A DNA stretch of 32,669 nucleotides from Oscillospiraceae bacterium (GTDB lineage Bacteria; Bacillota_A; Clostridia; Oscillospirales; Oscillospiraceae). Below are positions 14,402 through 22,625 of this stretch, one piece after another. Below the pieces are notes generated by a model. That model saw only the letters and a program-made list of their open reading frames with translations. It was not told where the DNA came from and did not search any database. The stretch lies in contig JAFYVA010000063.1 in assembly GCA_017549325.1 (NCBI GenBank), positions 1-32,669 on the forward strand, in the 5' to 3' direction. A program made the position numbers and the translations under genes. Position 1 is the stretch's first letter. Every line of letters begins with the position of its first letter.

Positions 14402-16402
14402 ATGAATAAGAATCCTAAGCCGTTCCGTCGGATGCACGCGCTGGCAATTTTTTCTGCCGCAATCTTTGTGTTGTTCGTGGCGGTGCTGTTTGATGCACAG
14501 GTTTCCAACGGCAGCGAGTACCGCGCCAAGTCCATCGCCTCCAATGCCACTTGGGAGACCGTGGATGCCAGCCGGGGAATTTTGACCGACCGCAACGGTA
14601 AGGTGCTGGTGAGCAACCGCCTGACCTATACGCTGACACTGAACAAAGAGAGCTTTGATGACAACGCCACGTTCAACGCCGCTGTCGACCGGCTGATAAA
14701 GCTGGCCCAGGAGACCGAGACGGTCTGGGTGGATACGCTGCCGCTCAGCCGGGATCTGGCGCCAATGCTGTATCTGTCCTCCCGCAATGACGAGGACTTT
14801 CTGGCGTTTCTGGAAAAAAATGGAATATCGAACACGTTGACAGCGACGCAGATGCTGCAGGCGCTGCGGCAGCTGTTTGAAATCGATGCAGCGTATGATG
14901 CTGCGGAGGCGCGGCTGATTGCCGGTGTGCGCTATGAGCTGGATGGCCGCAGCAGTTATGTTTTTTCTGAGAATGTGCCCGGCGAGATGATTTCCCAGAT
15001 CGTGGATGGCGCGTTCCCGGGTGTTACGACAGGTGTGTCTACCTCCCGCGTATACAATACAGAGTACGCTGCCCATATCCTCGGGCGCATTACCCGCATT
15101 TACGAAGAGGATTGGGATGAATATAAGGACAAGGGCTATTCCATGGATGCGCTGGTTGGCGAGAGCGGCGTGGAGAAGGCCTTTGAGGAATATCTTCGCG
15201 GTATTGACGGAACAAGAATCATTACCACCGACGAAAACGGAAAGATCACCGGAGAGCTCTATACGACGGAGCCGAAACCGGGAGATACCGTGGCGCTGAC
15301 GCTGGATATCGACCTGCAGGAAGTGACGGAGCGGGCGCTGGCCAAAACGGTGGAGGAGATGATCGATGAAGACAGTAACCAGCGCGGCGCGGCTGCGGCT
15401 GTGGTAAAGGTCGGCAGCGGAGAGGTGCTCTCGTTGGCCTCCTATCCCACGTTTGATCTGTCTACCTTTTCTGAGGATTATGTGGATCTGCTTGCGGATG
15501 AGCGGCTTCCCATGTTCAATCGCGCTGTGGATGGCACCTATGCTCCCGGCTCCACCTTCAAGATGTGTACCGCGGTGGCGGCATTGGAGACGGGTGTTAT
15601 TACGCCCTCTTCTATTATCCGCTGCGAGGGTATCTATACCTATTATAAAGATCCCCAGCCCCGCTGCTGGGTTTGGGCCAACGGTTACACCCACGGCCGA
15701 ATCAATGTCTCGCAGGCCATTACCGACTCGTGCAACTACTTCTTCTACGAGGTGGGCCGCCTGCTGGGACAGGACGCACTCAACGACTATGCCATGCAGT
15801 TTGGTCTGGGTCAGAATACCGGTATCGAGATCGGTGACAGCGCCGGAGCACTGGCTTCGGCAAACTACGCCGAGCGATACGATCTGGAGTGGTCTGACGG
15901 CCAGACGCTGACGGCCGCCATCGGTCAGTCGTATAATTTGTTCACGCCGTTGCAGCTGGCCAACTACACGGCCACGCTGGTGGGCGATGGCGAATACTAC
16001 ACGCCCCACCTGCTCAAGTCTGTGAAGAGCTACGATAACGAAGAGTTGGTCTATGTTTATGACGAGGCTGCCGACCATGTGGTGGAGATGTCGGAGGAGA
16101 CGAAGCGCGTGGTAACGCAGGGTATGCACAACCTCACGACCGGTACGCTTGCCGGAGCCTTCAATAATTGCGTAGTCTCTGCCGGTGCCAAAACCGGCTC
16201 GGCACAGGTAGGTACGGATATTGCCAACGGTGTGTTCGTCTGCTACGCGCCCTATGAAAACCCTGAGATTGCCGTGGCGATCGTCATTGAAAAGGGTGGT
16301 GCCGGTGCTGCGCTTGCCTCCACTGCTGTGGAGATCATCAACGCGTACTTCACCAACCCGGATGTCGGCGGTGTGATCCCCGAAAATACTTTGCTGAAAT
16401 AA
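14402..16402 (+). CDS. mrdA: Penicillin-binding protein 2 (elongasome transpeptidase)
   Basis: The protein has 666 aa. An N-terminal anchor helix (about 13-32) is followed by the PBP dimerisation domain (DASRGILTDRNGKVL, LGRITRIYEEDW) and the transpeptidase domain with S384-TF-K387 (PGSTFKM), S443-C-N445 and K597-T-G599. It crosslinks peptidoglycan during side-wall growth and is the beta-lactam target. Placement after mreC-mreD supports MrdA/PBP2 rather than the sporulation PBP SpoVD or division PbpB. The ribosome-binding site is AAAGGAGG before the ATG. The chosen start is the first ATG of the frame and directly precedes the basic stretch before the anchor helix. Confidence 0.93.
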   Translation: MNKNPKPFRRMHALAIFSAAIFVLFVAVLFDAQVSNGSEYRAKSIASNATWETVDASRGILTDRNGKVLVSNRLTYTLTLNKESFDDNATFNAAVDRLIKLAQETETVWVDTLPLSRDLAPMLYLSSRNDEDFLAFLEKNGISNTLTATQMLQALRQLFEIDAAYDAAEARLIAGVRYELDGRSSYVFSENVPGEMISQIVDGAFPGVTTGVSTSRVYNTEYAAHILGRITRIYEEDWDEYKDKGYSMDALVGESGVEKAFEEYLRGIDGTRIITTDENGKITGELYTTEPKPGDTVALTLDIDLQEVTERALAKTVEEMIDEDSNQRGAAAAVVKVGSGEVLSLASYPTFDLSTFSEDYVDLLADERLPMFNRAVDGTYAPGSTFKMCTAVAALETGVITPSSIIRCEGIYTYYKDPQPRCWVWANGYTHGRINVSQAITDSCNYFFYEVGRLLGQDALNDYAMQFGLGQNTGIEIGDSAGALASANYAERYDLEWSDGQTLTAAIGQSYNLFTPLQLANYTATLVGDGEYYTPHLLKSVKSYDNEELVYVYDEAADHVVEMSEETKRVVTQGMHNLTTGTLAGAFNNCVVSAGAKTGSAQVGTDIANGVFVCYAPYENPEIAVAIVIEKGGAGAALASTAVEIINAYFTNPDVGGVIPENTLLK

Positions 16403-16411
16403 GAGGTTTCT

Positions 16412-18244
16412 ATGCCCGTATTCTATTCTCGCAACGAAAAATATAAATCCCCCTTTGGCGCCGTTGTCTGCGGTACGCAGGTGCGTTTCTTTGTAGAGAT
16501 GGAGGCGGAATTTTCTGCCTGTTCCCTTCTGTGCTTTGAAGAGTTTTCTGACAGCCATACCGAAACGGAGCTCAAGCCCTGTGACGGCGGCTTCGGCGGC
16601 GTGTATACCGCACCTGTCGAGCCGGAGCTGGTATGGTACAGTTTTCGCCTGACCCGCCGCAACGGTGAAGTGGTGTACTTTGGCAAAAACGGCTGCTGTG
16701 AGGGCTGCGTTCCCTGGCAGCTGACCGTTTATGAGGACAGGCCTACGCCGGCGTGGTTCGGCGAAGGCGTCACCTATCAGATTTATCCCGATCGGTTTTG
16801 CCGCACAAAGCTGCCTCGTGTCGAGGGGCTGTTGGGTCAGCGGCGCGCCCACACGGACTGGAACGAATCGCCCCATATTGGCGCAGATCCCGAGACGGGT
16901 CGCTGGAACAGCGACTTTTTCGGCGGCGATCTGCAGGGTGTGATCTCCAAGCTGGACTATTTGGCATCTCTCGGCGTCACCACGATTTACTTCAATCCCA
17001 TCTTTGAGGCGGCCTCCAACCACCGCTATGATACGGCGGATTACTGCGCGGTAGACCCGCTGCTGGGTACGGAAGAGGATTTTGCACAGTTGTGCCGTGA
17101 GGCAAAGGATCGCGGTATCCGCGTGATGCTGGACGGCGTGTTCAACCATACCGGCGATGATAGCCGCTACTTCAATCGCAGTGGTTATTATGAGGCGGTG
17201 GGCGCATATCAGTCCCCTGACTCTCCTTACCATAGCTGGTACAACTTCTCCCACTGGCCGGAGGAGTACGACGGCTGGTGGGGCATCAAGACGCTGCCTG
17301 CGGTGAATGAGTATGACCCTCAGTACCGCGAGTTCATCATCACCGGCGAGAACAGCGTGATCCGCCGCTGGCTGCGGCTGGGCGCATCCGGCTGGCGTCT
17401 GGATGTGGCCGATGAGCTGCCCGATGACTTTATTGCCGATATTCGCCGCGTCATGGAGGAGGAAAAGCCCGAGAGCTTTCTGTTGGGTGAGGTTTGGGAG
17501 GATGGCAGCAACAAGATCGCCTATTCCCGCCGCCGTCGCTATTTGCTGGGCCGCGAGACCCACGGATTGATGAACTACCCGCTTCGTACGGCGCTGCTTC
17601 ACTATCTCCGCGGCGGTGATGCCGCAAATTTCTGCGAGGCCATGGAGACGGTGCGGGAGAACTACCCGCGCCCCGCCTTCTACAGCGGCTTGAACATTCT
17701 GGGCACCCACGATACGCCCCGCATCCTGACGGCGCTGGGTGAAGAAGGTGTTCCCTCCGACAAGTTCGAGCGTGCCGCCTACCGCCTCACCCCCGAACAG
17801 ATGAGACGCGCGCTGGCGCGGCTGAAAATGGCGGCCACCCTGCTGTTTGCCTTTCCCGGCTCCCCCACCATCTACTATGGTGACGAGGCGGGCATGGAGG
17901 GATTTGAAGACCCCTTTAACCGCCACACGTTCCCTTGGGGGCGCGAGAACGCCGATTTGCAGAGACACTTTGCTTCCCTTGCGGCGCTGCGCCGTGCACG
18001 CCCTTCCCTGCGACAGGGTGAGCTGCGCTACATCGGCGCCGATGGGGCGATACTCGTCTTTGAGCGCACGCTGGACGGCGAGCGCACGGTAGTGGCACTG
18101 AATGCAGGCAATACAGAGTGGGAGATCGGTCTCCCGTGGGACGGCGCAACGGCGACAGAACTCCTTTCCGGACAGCGGTTCTGGGTTCGGGATGGTCGCC
18201 TGCAGATGACGCTGCCCCCCGAAAGCGGCGTAATTCTCGGATAG
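16412..18244 (+). CDS. Glycoside hydrolase family 13, neopullulanase/maltogenic amylase type
   Basis: The protein has 610 aa. Residues 1-about 110 form a beta domain like the N-domain (CBM34-type) of cyclomaltodextrinases. The barrel starts at GEGVTYQIYPDRF. The GH13 motifs are DGVFNHTG, GWRLDVADEL with nucleophile D331, LLGEVWE with acid/base E360, and GTHDTPR with D434. The FFGGDLQGVISKLDYLASLGVTTIYFNPIFEAASNHRYDTADY stretch is typical of GH13_20. It should cleave alpha-1,4 (and perhaps alpha-1,6) bonds of maltodextrins or cyclodextrins. There is no signal peptide, so it is cytoplasmic. It starts 9 nt after mrdA (AAGAGG ribosome-binding site) and may be co-transcribed with the cell-shape genes. 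No sugar transporter or regulator is nearby. Confidence 0.9.
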   Translation: MPVFYSRNEKYKSPFGAVVCGTQVRFFVEMEAEFSACSLLCFEEFSDSHTETELKPCDGGFGGVYTAPVEPELVWYSFRLTRRNGEVVYFGKNGCCEGCVPWQLTVYEDRPTPAWFGEGVTYQIYPDRFCRTKLPRVEGLLGQRRAHTDWNESPHIGADPETGRWNSDFFGGDLQGVISKLDYLASLGVTTIYFNPIFEAASNHRYDTADYCAVDPLLGTEEDFAQLCREAKDRGIRVMLDGVFNHTGDDSRYFNRSGYYEAVGAYQSPDSPYHSWYNFSHWPEEYDGWWGIKTLPAVNEYDPQYREFIITGENSVIRRWLRLGASGWRLDVADELPDDFIADIRRVMEEEKPESFLLGEVWEDGSNKIAYSRRRRYLLGRETHGLMNYPLRTALLHYLRGGDAANFCEAMETVRENYPRPAFYSGLNILGTHDTPRILTALGEEGVPSDKFERAAYRLTPEQMRRALARLKMAATLLFAFPGSPTIYYGDEAGMEGFEDPFNRHTFPWGRENADLQRHFASLAALRRARPSLRQGELRYIGADGAILVFERTLDGERTVVALNAGNTEWEIGLPWDGATATELLSGQRFWVRDGRLQMTLPPESGVILG

Positions 18245-18257
18245 AAAGAAAAATGAG

Positions 18258-18291
18258 CAAGAGGGATGTTTCACGTGAAACATCCCTCTTG
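18258..18291. repeat. 34-bp perfect palindrome containing parS-1
   Basis: The sequence is fully self-complementary over 34 bp, extending the 16-bp parS core by 9 bp on each side (arms begin CAAGAGGGA). It begins 13 nt after the GH13 stop. As RNA it would form a very stable hairpin but has no clear T-run on the plus strand; on the minus side TTTTTCTTT follows. Confidence 0.9.
18267..18282. promoter_or_regulatory. parS site 1 (ParB-binding centromere)
   Basis: TGTTTCACGTGAAACA, a perfect 16-bp palindrome that matches the bacterial parS consensus (TGTTNCACGTGAAACA). It lies upstream of parA-parB in the same locus. ParB loads here as a CTP-dependent clamp and spreads. Confidence 0.95.
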
Positions 18292-18305
18292 TGCTGCTTT
18301 GCGCG

Positions 18306-18321
18306 TGTTTCACGTGAAACA
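18306..18321. promoter_or_regulatory. parS site 2
   Basis: A second identical TGTTTCACGTGAAACA, centre-to-centre 39 bp from site 1. It lies 26 bp upstream of the parA -35 box, so ParB spreading from here could affect parA-parB expression. Confidence 0.95.
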
Positions 18322-18347
18322 TTTTGCTGCCACAATAAAAGTAACTA

Positions 18348-18375
18348 TTGAAACTGAAATCTTTTGTGGTATACT
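18348..18375 (+). promoter_or_regulatory. Promoter of parA-parB
   Basis: TTGAAA (18348-18353), a 16-nt spacer and TATACT (18370-18375) with an extended TGG. Each hexamer differs from consensus at one position. It lies about 60 nt before the parA GTG start. Confidence 0.7.
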
Positions 18376-18434
18376 TATTCTGATATAAACTGTTCGCATA
18401 TTTGTGCAGAAAAAGAAAGAACGAGGAAACTGTT

Positions 18435-19190
18435 GTGGCTAAAATCGTGGCAATCGTAAATCAGAAGGGCGGCGTGGGCAAGACGACCACCTGTGTGAAT
18501 CTGGCGGCGGCGCTGCACCGTGAGGGCAAGCGCGTGCTGCTGTGCGACTTTGATCCGCAGGCGAACGCCACTTCCGGCATGGGTGTGGACAAGTCTGTGT
18601 CCAACGGCGTGTATGATGTGGTCATCAACGGCGTGGAGACGGAGAAGGCAATTGTGACGACGGCCTATGGCGATGTGCTGCCCAGCAGCAAGGCGCTGGC
18701 CGGTGCCGGCGTGGAGATGATCGAGCTGCCGGAGCGTCAGTTTTTGCTAAAAAAGGCGCTGGCGCAGGTGGCGGAGAAGTATGACTTTATCTTCGTCGAC
18801 TGCCCCCCCTCTCTGGAGCTGCTGACCCTCAATGCGCTGTGTGCCGCCGATTCTCTGCTGGTACCGGTGCAGGGCGAGTACTTTGCGCTGGAAGGACTGT
18901 CGGATCTGATGAGCACCGTCCGTGCTGTGCGCCGCTCCATGAATCCCCGTCTGGATATCGAGGGAGTGCTGCTGACTATGTTTGACGGGCGCATGAACCT
19001 GAGCATTCAGGTGGCGCAGGAGATCAAGCGCTTCTTCTCCGGCAAGGTCTATGCCACCGCCATCCCCCGCAATGTGCGCCTGAGCGAGGCGCCCAGCCAC
19101 GGAAAGCCCATCTGCGCCTATGACAAGCTCTGTCGCGGCGCCGAGGCCTATGATGCGTTGGCCAAGGAATTTTTGAAGAAAAACGCCTGA
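18435..19190 (+). CDS. parA: Chromosome partitioning ATPase ParA (Soj)
   Basis: The protein has 251 aa. The deviant Walker A box is K11GGVGKTT, followed by CDFDPQANATSGMG and the FVDCPPSLELLTLNAL Walker B region. C-terminal IPRNVRLSEAPSHGKPICAYD is the hallmark of chromosomal Soj/ParA. ATP-bound dimers bind DNA and move ParB-parS complexes; in Bacillus, Soj also regulates DnaA. The start is the GTG at 18435, with GAGGAA 8 nt upstream; the frame is open earlier but lacks homology. It is transcribed from its own promoter with two parS sites in front, and parB follows after 14 nt. Confidence 0.95.
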   Translation: MAKIVAIVNQKGGVGKTTTCVNLAAALHREGKRVLLCDFDPQANATSGMGVDKSVSNGVYDVVINGVETEKAIVTTAYGDVLPSSKALAGAGVEMIELPERQFLLKKALAQVAEKYDFIFVDCPPSLELLTLNALCAADSLLVPVQGEYFALEGLSDLMSTVRAVRRSMNPRLDIEGVLLTMFDGRMNLSIQVAQEIKRFFSGKVYATAIPRNVRLSEAPSHGKPICAYDKLCRGAEAYDALAKEFLKKNA

Positions 19191-19204
19191 AAGGAACATG
19201 AACT

Positions 19205-20065
19205 ATGGCAGGAACAAAAGGATTAGGAAAAGGTCTGGGTGCGCTGCTGGGTGATGACTTCCTCGACAGCGCCGAACCCAAGGGAACCCTCTTCCTCCCG
19301 ATCTCTGAGGTGGAGAGCTGTGCTTCCCAGCCCCGAAAGAATTTTGACAGCGAGGCCCTGTCGGATCTGGCCGACTCCATCCGTCAGCACGGCATCATTC
19401 AGCCGCTGACCGTTCGCCGTCTCCAGTCCGGCTATTATCAGATCATCGCCGGTGAGCGCCGCTGGCGCGCCGCCCGGATGGCAGGTCTTTCCGAGGTGCC
19501 GGCGGTGGTGATCGAGGCCGATGACCGCAAGGCCATGGAGCTGGCGATGATCGAGAACCTCCAGCGCGAAGACCTCAATCCTATGGAAGAAGCCGAGGGC
19601 TATCAGGTGCTGATGGAGCAGTACGGCATGACACAGGAAGAGGCTGCCCAGCGCGTGGGCAAGTCCCGTCCCGCAGTGGCCAATGCGCTGCGTCTGCTGA
19701 AGCTGTGCCCCGAAGTCCGTAAACTGGTGGAGGACGGCTCTCTCTCCGGCGGCCACGGCCGCACGCTGGTGACGCTGAGCGAAAAGCAGCAGAAAGAAGC
19801 CGCTGCCGCCATCGTCAAGAGCGACCTCTCCGTGCGCCAGACGGAGCAGCTGGTGAAGAAGCTCACCACGGAGAAAAAGGAAAAAACTGGCAAAGATGCG
19901 GGCGGTGTGGACTACGCCGCCGAGGCGGCACGGGAACTGACCTCCCGTCTGGGCCGTCCCTGTAAGATCGTCACCGGCCGAAAGAAGGGCCGCATTGAGC
20001 TGGAATACTACGGTGTCGACGATCTCAACGCGCTGTTGGATGCGCTGCATAACCTGAAGAAATAA
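19205..20065 (+). CDS. parB: Chromosome partitioning protein ParB (Spo0J)
   Basis: The protein has 286 aa. It has the N-terminal ParA-stimulating start KGLGKGLGALLG, the CTP-binding ParB/sulfiredoxin fold with GERRWRAAR (83-91) and ENLQREDLNP (117-126), and the parS-reading helix-turn-helix (about 141-166, MTQEEAAQRVGKSRPAVANAL). A C-terminal dimerisation domain follows a Lys/Glu linker. It binds the two parS sites upstream of parA and organises the origin region. AAAGGA precedes the ATG. The next gene, serS, begins 26 nt downstream without a visible terminator. Confidence 0.95.
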   Translation: MAGTKGLGKGLGALLGDDFLDSAEPKGTLFLPISEVESCASQPRKNFDSEALSDLADSIRQHGIIQPLTVRRLQSGYYQIIAGERRWRAARMAGLSEVPAVVIEADDRKAMELAMIENLQREDLNPMEEAEGYQVLMEQYGMTQEEAAQRVGKSRPAVANALRLLKLCPEVRKLVEDGSLSGGHGRTLVTLSEKQQKEAAAAIVKSDLSVRQTEQLVKKLTTEKKEKTGKDAGGVDYAAEAARELTSRLGRPCKIVTGRKKGRIELEYYGVDDLNALLDALHNLKK

Positions 20066-20091
20066 CAAATTTTACGATAGAGGTGTGAACT

Positions 20092-21411
20092 ATGCTTGAT
20101 ATTCGTTTTGTTCGTGAAAACCCCGAGCTGGTAAAGGAAAATATCCGCAAGAAGTTCCAGGATGGCAAGCTGCCCCTGGTGGACGAGGCCATCGCGTTGG
20201 ACGCTGAGAAGCGCGCCGCTCTGGCTGAGGCTGAGGCTCTGAAGGCCGAGCGCAACAAGCTCTCCAAGGCCAACGGCCCCCTGTTCGGCCAGCTGAAGAA
20301 GTGCGCCGACGAGGCAGAGAAGGCTGAGATCCAGGCCAAGATCGATGCCAACAACGAGGCTGTGAAGGCCAACGCCGCCCGCCTTGCACAGGCTGAGGCC
20401 AAGCAGGCACAGGCCGGTGAGGCGCTGGATAAGATCATGATGACCCTGCCTCAGATGATCCACGAGAGCGTTCCCGTGGGTCCCGATGACAGCCACAACG
20501 TGGAGGTGGAGCGTTTCGGCGAGGCCAAGGAGGCTGCCTTTGAGATCCCCTACCACACCGAGATTATGGAGCGCTTTGACGGCATCGATATGGATGCTGC
20601 CGGCCGCGTCTCCGGTAACGGCTTCTACTATCTGATGGGAGACATCGCCCGTCTGCACTCTGCTATGACCGCCTATGCCCGCGACTTTATGATCGGCAAG
20701 GGCTTCACCTACTGCATCCCTCCCTTCATGATCCGCTCCAATGTGGTGACCGGCGTCATGAGCTTTGCGGAGATGGATGCCATGATGTACAAGATCGAGG
20801 GCGAGGATCTCTACCTCATCGGTACCTCCGAGCACTCCATGATCGGTAAGTTTATCGACCAGATGCTGCCCGAGGAGAAGCTGCCTCAGACCCTCACCTC
20901 CTACTCCCCCTGCTTCCGCAAGGAGAAGGGTGCCCACGGCATCGAGGAGCGCGGCGTGTACCGCATCCATCAGTTCGAGAAGCAGGAGATGATCGTGGTC
21001 TGCAAGCCCGAGGAGTCCATGGAGTGGTACGAGAAGATGTGGCGCTACAGCGTGGAGTTGTTCCGCTCTCTGGATATTCCCGTTCGTCAGCTGGAGTGCT
21101 GCTCCGGTGACCTGGCCGACCTGAAGGTCAAGTCCTGCGATATCGAGGCATGGTCTCCCCGTCAGCAGAAGTACTTCGAGGTCTGCTCCTGCTCCAATCT
21201 GGGCGATGCCCAGTCCCGCCGCCTGAAGATCCGCGTCAAGGGCGAAAAGGGAACCTACCTGCCCCACACCCTCAACAACACCGTGGTGGCGCCTCCCCGT
21301 ATGCTCATCGCCTTCCTGGAGAACAATCTGCAGGCAGACGGCAGCGTGCTGATCCCCGCCGCTCTGCAGCCCTATATGGGCGGAATGACCGTGATGATGC
21401 CCAAGAAGTAA
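20092..21411 (+). CDS. serS: Serine-tRNA ligase
   Basis: The protein has 439 aa. A long N-terminal coiled-coil arm (about 28-110, Ala/Glu/Lys-rich) grips the tRNA-Ser long variable arm. The class II core shows motif 2 SPCFRKEKGAHGIEERGVYRIHQFEK and a C-terminal motif 3 region LNNTVVAPPRMLIAFLENN. That differs from the usual bacterial TLNGxGLAxGR but is typical of a second clostridial SerRS subtype, so it is not a defect. It attaches serine to tRNA-Ser (and tRNA-Sec). No T-box leader precedes it; it appears to rely on the parA-parB transcript or an internal promoter. AGAGGTG lies upstream of the ATG. Codons are strongly biased, as for a highly expressed gene. Confidence 0.95.
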   Translation: MLDIRFVRENPELVKENIRKKFQDGKLPLVDEAIALDAEKRAALAEAEALKAERNKLSKANGPLFGQLKKCADEAEKAEIQAKIDANNEAVKANAARLAQAEAKQAQAGEALDKIMMTLPQMIHESVPVGPDDSHNVEVERFGEAKEAAFEIPYHTEIMERFDGIDMDAAGRVSGNGFYYLMGDIARLHSAMTAYARDFMIGKGFTYCIPPFMIRSNVVTGVMSFAEMDAMMYKIEGEDLYLIGTSEHSMIGKFIDQMLPEEKLPQTLTSYSPCFRKEKGAHGIEERGVYRIHQFEKQEMIVVCKPEESMEWYEKMWRYSVELFRSLDIPVRQLECCSGDLADLKVKSCDIEAWSPRQQKYFEVCSCSNLGDAQSRRLKIRVKGEKGTYLPHTLNNTVVAPPRMLIAFLENNLQADGSVLIPAALQPYMGGMTVMMPKK

Positions 21412-21466
21412 AAACAAGTCGTAATATTTCGAAAGAATTATACGAATTGTATACAAGGAGCGTTCT

Positions 21467-21916
21467 ATGAAGAAGTTTTTTGAAGAGTTCAAAGCCTTTG
21501 CCATGCGCGGCAATGTGATCGACCTGGCTGTCGGTGTTGTCATCGGCGGCGCCTTCGGTAAGATTACCACTTCCATCGTCAACGATATCATTATGCCCGT
21601 CATCGGCATTCTCACCGGCGGCCTTAGTTTCACCGATTGGAAGATCGTCCTGAAAGAGGCGGTTACCCATGTTGCCGAGGACGGTGCCACCGTGGTCGAT
21701 GCAGCTGAGATCGCCATCAACTTCGGCAACACCATCGCCGTTATCATCGACTTTATCATCATTGCCTTCGCCGTATTCTGCATGGTGAAGGGTATCAATG
21801 CCCTGCATCGCAAGAAGGAAGAGCCCGCTCCCGAGCCCGTGGTGGAAGAGCCTAAGGCCCCCACTGCCGAGGAACTGCTGACGGAGATCCGCGACCTGAT
21901 GAAGGAAAAGAAGTGA
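21467..21916 (+). CDS. mscL: Large-conductance mechanosensitive channel
   Basis: The protein has 149 aa. FKAFAMRGNVIDLAVGVVIGGAFGKITTSIVNDIIMPVIG is the MscL N-terminal helix and pore-lining TM1. TM2 lies at about 85-108 (NTIAVIIDFIIIAFAVFCMVKGIN), followed by the cytoplasmic helix ELLTEIRDLMKEK. It opens under membrane tension to release solutes on osmotic downshift. The ribosome-binding site AAGGAG is 8 nt before the ATG. The 55-nt gap after serS is AT-rich with a small dyad (21439-21453), perhaps an internal promoter region. The stop overlaps the rsmG start by 1 nt (TGATG). Confidence 0.95.
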   Translation: MKKFFEEFKAFAMRGNVIDLAVGVVIGGAFGKITTSIVNDIIMPVIGILTGGLSFTDWKIVLKEAVTHVAEDGATVVDAAEIAINFGNTIAVIIDFIIIAFAVFCMVKGINALHRKKEEPAPEPVVEEPKAPTAEELLTEIRDLMKEKK

Positions 21917-22614
21917 TGGAGACCATCCTGACCAAGGGTCTTACTGCCCTGGGGCTGAAAACCGAGGCGGTGCCGCAGCTGCTGGATTTTTCCGCGCGGC
22001 TGTTGGAGAAGAATACGGTGATGAACCTCACCGCCATCACCGAGCCGAAGGATGTGGCCACGCTGCATCTGCTGGACTGTGCTGCGCTGCTGAGCCTGCA
22101 TCCGCTGCAGGGCAAGGCCGTGGTGGATGTGGGTACCGGTGCCGGTTTCCCCGGTATGGTGCTGCGGCTTCTGGATCCGGACTTTGATCTGACGCTGCTG
22201 GACAGTCTCGGAAAGCGCATCATCTGGCTGGATGAGACCTGCCGCGAGATGGGTCTTGGCCGTGTCGAGTGCGTCCATGCCCGTGCCGAGGAATTTGCCG
22301 CACAGCGCCGTGAGCAGTTCGATGTGGCGACCTCCCGCGCTGTGGCCGACCTGCCCCTCCTCAGCGAACTGGCCCTGCCGCTTATCAAAGTGGGTGGACA
22401 GTTCATCGCCATGAAGAGCGTGGACAGCGACGAGGAGATCAACCGCTCCCGTGGCGCCATCGGTCAGCTGGGCGGTAAGATCGCCGCCGTGGAGGATTAC
22501 GCCATCCCTGAAACGAATGTCAAACACCGTTTGGTTGTTATTGAGAAGGTTCGCCCCACGCCGCCTCAATTTCCCCGCCCGTGGGCCAAGATCAAAAAAT
22601 CGCCGTTAAAATAA
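21916..22614 (+). CDS. rsmG: 16S rRNA (guanine527-N7)-methyltransferase RsmG
   Basis: The protein has 232 aa. It shows NLTAITEPKDVATLHLLDC, the SAM motif VVDVGTGAGFPGMVL (about 72-86), LLDSLGKRIIWLDE and the SRAVADLPLLSELALPLIKVGG segment, all standard for RsmG (GidB). It methylates N7 of G527 in the 530 loop of 16S rRNA; loss gives low-level streptomycin resistance. The ATG at 21916 overlaps the mscL stop by 1 nt; a GTG one codon earlier is possible. rsmG is commonly near parA/parB and mnmE in Firmicutes, which fits the other genes here. Confidence 0.94.
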   Translation: METILTKGLTALGLKTEAVPQLLDFSARLLEKNTVMNLTAITEPKDVATLHLLDCAALLSLHPLQGKAVVDVGTGAGFPGMVLRLLDPDFDLTLLDSLGKRIIWLDETCREMGLGRVECVHARAEEFAAQRREQFDVATSRAVADLPLLSELALPLIKVGGQFIAMKSVDSDEEINRSRGAIGQLGGKIAAVEDYAIPETNVKHRLVVIEKVRPTPPQFPRPWAKIKKSPLK

Positions 22615-22625
22615 GGAGAAGCACT

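Noticed and set aside
14351..18322. A very long open frame on the minus strand opposite mrdA and the GH13 gene
   Set aside because: It runs antisense to two clearly conserved enzymes; GC-rich codon bias keeps such shadow frames open. No ribosome-binding site or recognisable domain.
20092..21411. SerRS motif 3 unlike the textbook bacterial sequence, considered a defect
   Set aside because: The VVAPPRMLIAFLENN form is the normal sequence of a clostridial SerRS subtype as I recall it, and all other motifs are present.
20008..22569. Long minus-strand frame opposite serS, mscL and rsmG
   Set aside because: Shadow of conserved genes on the plus strand; no start signals.
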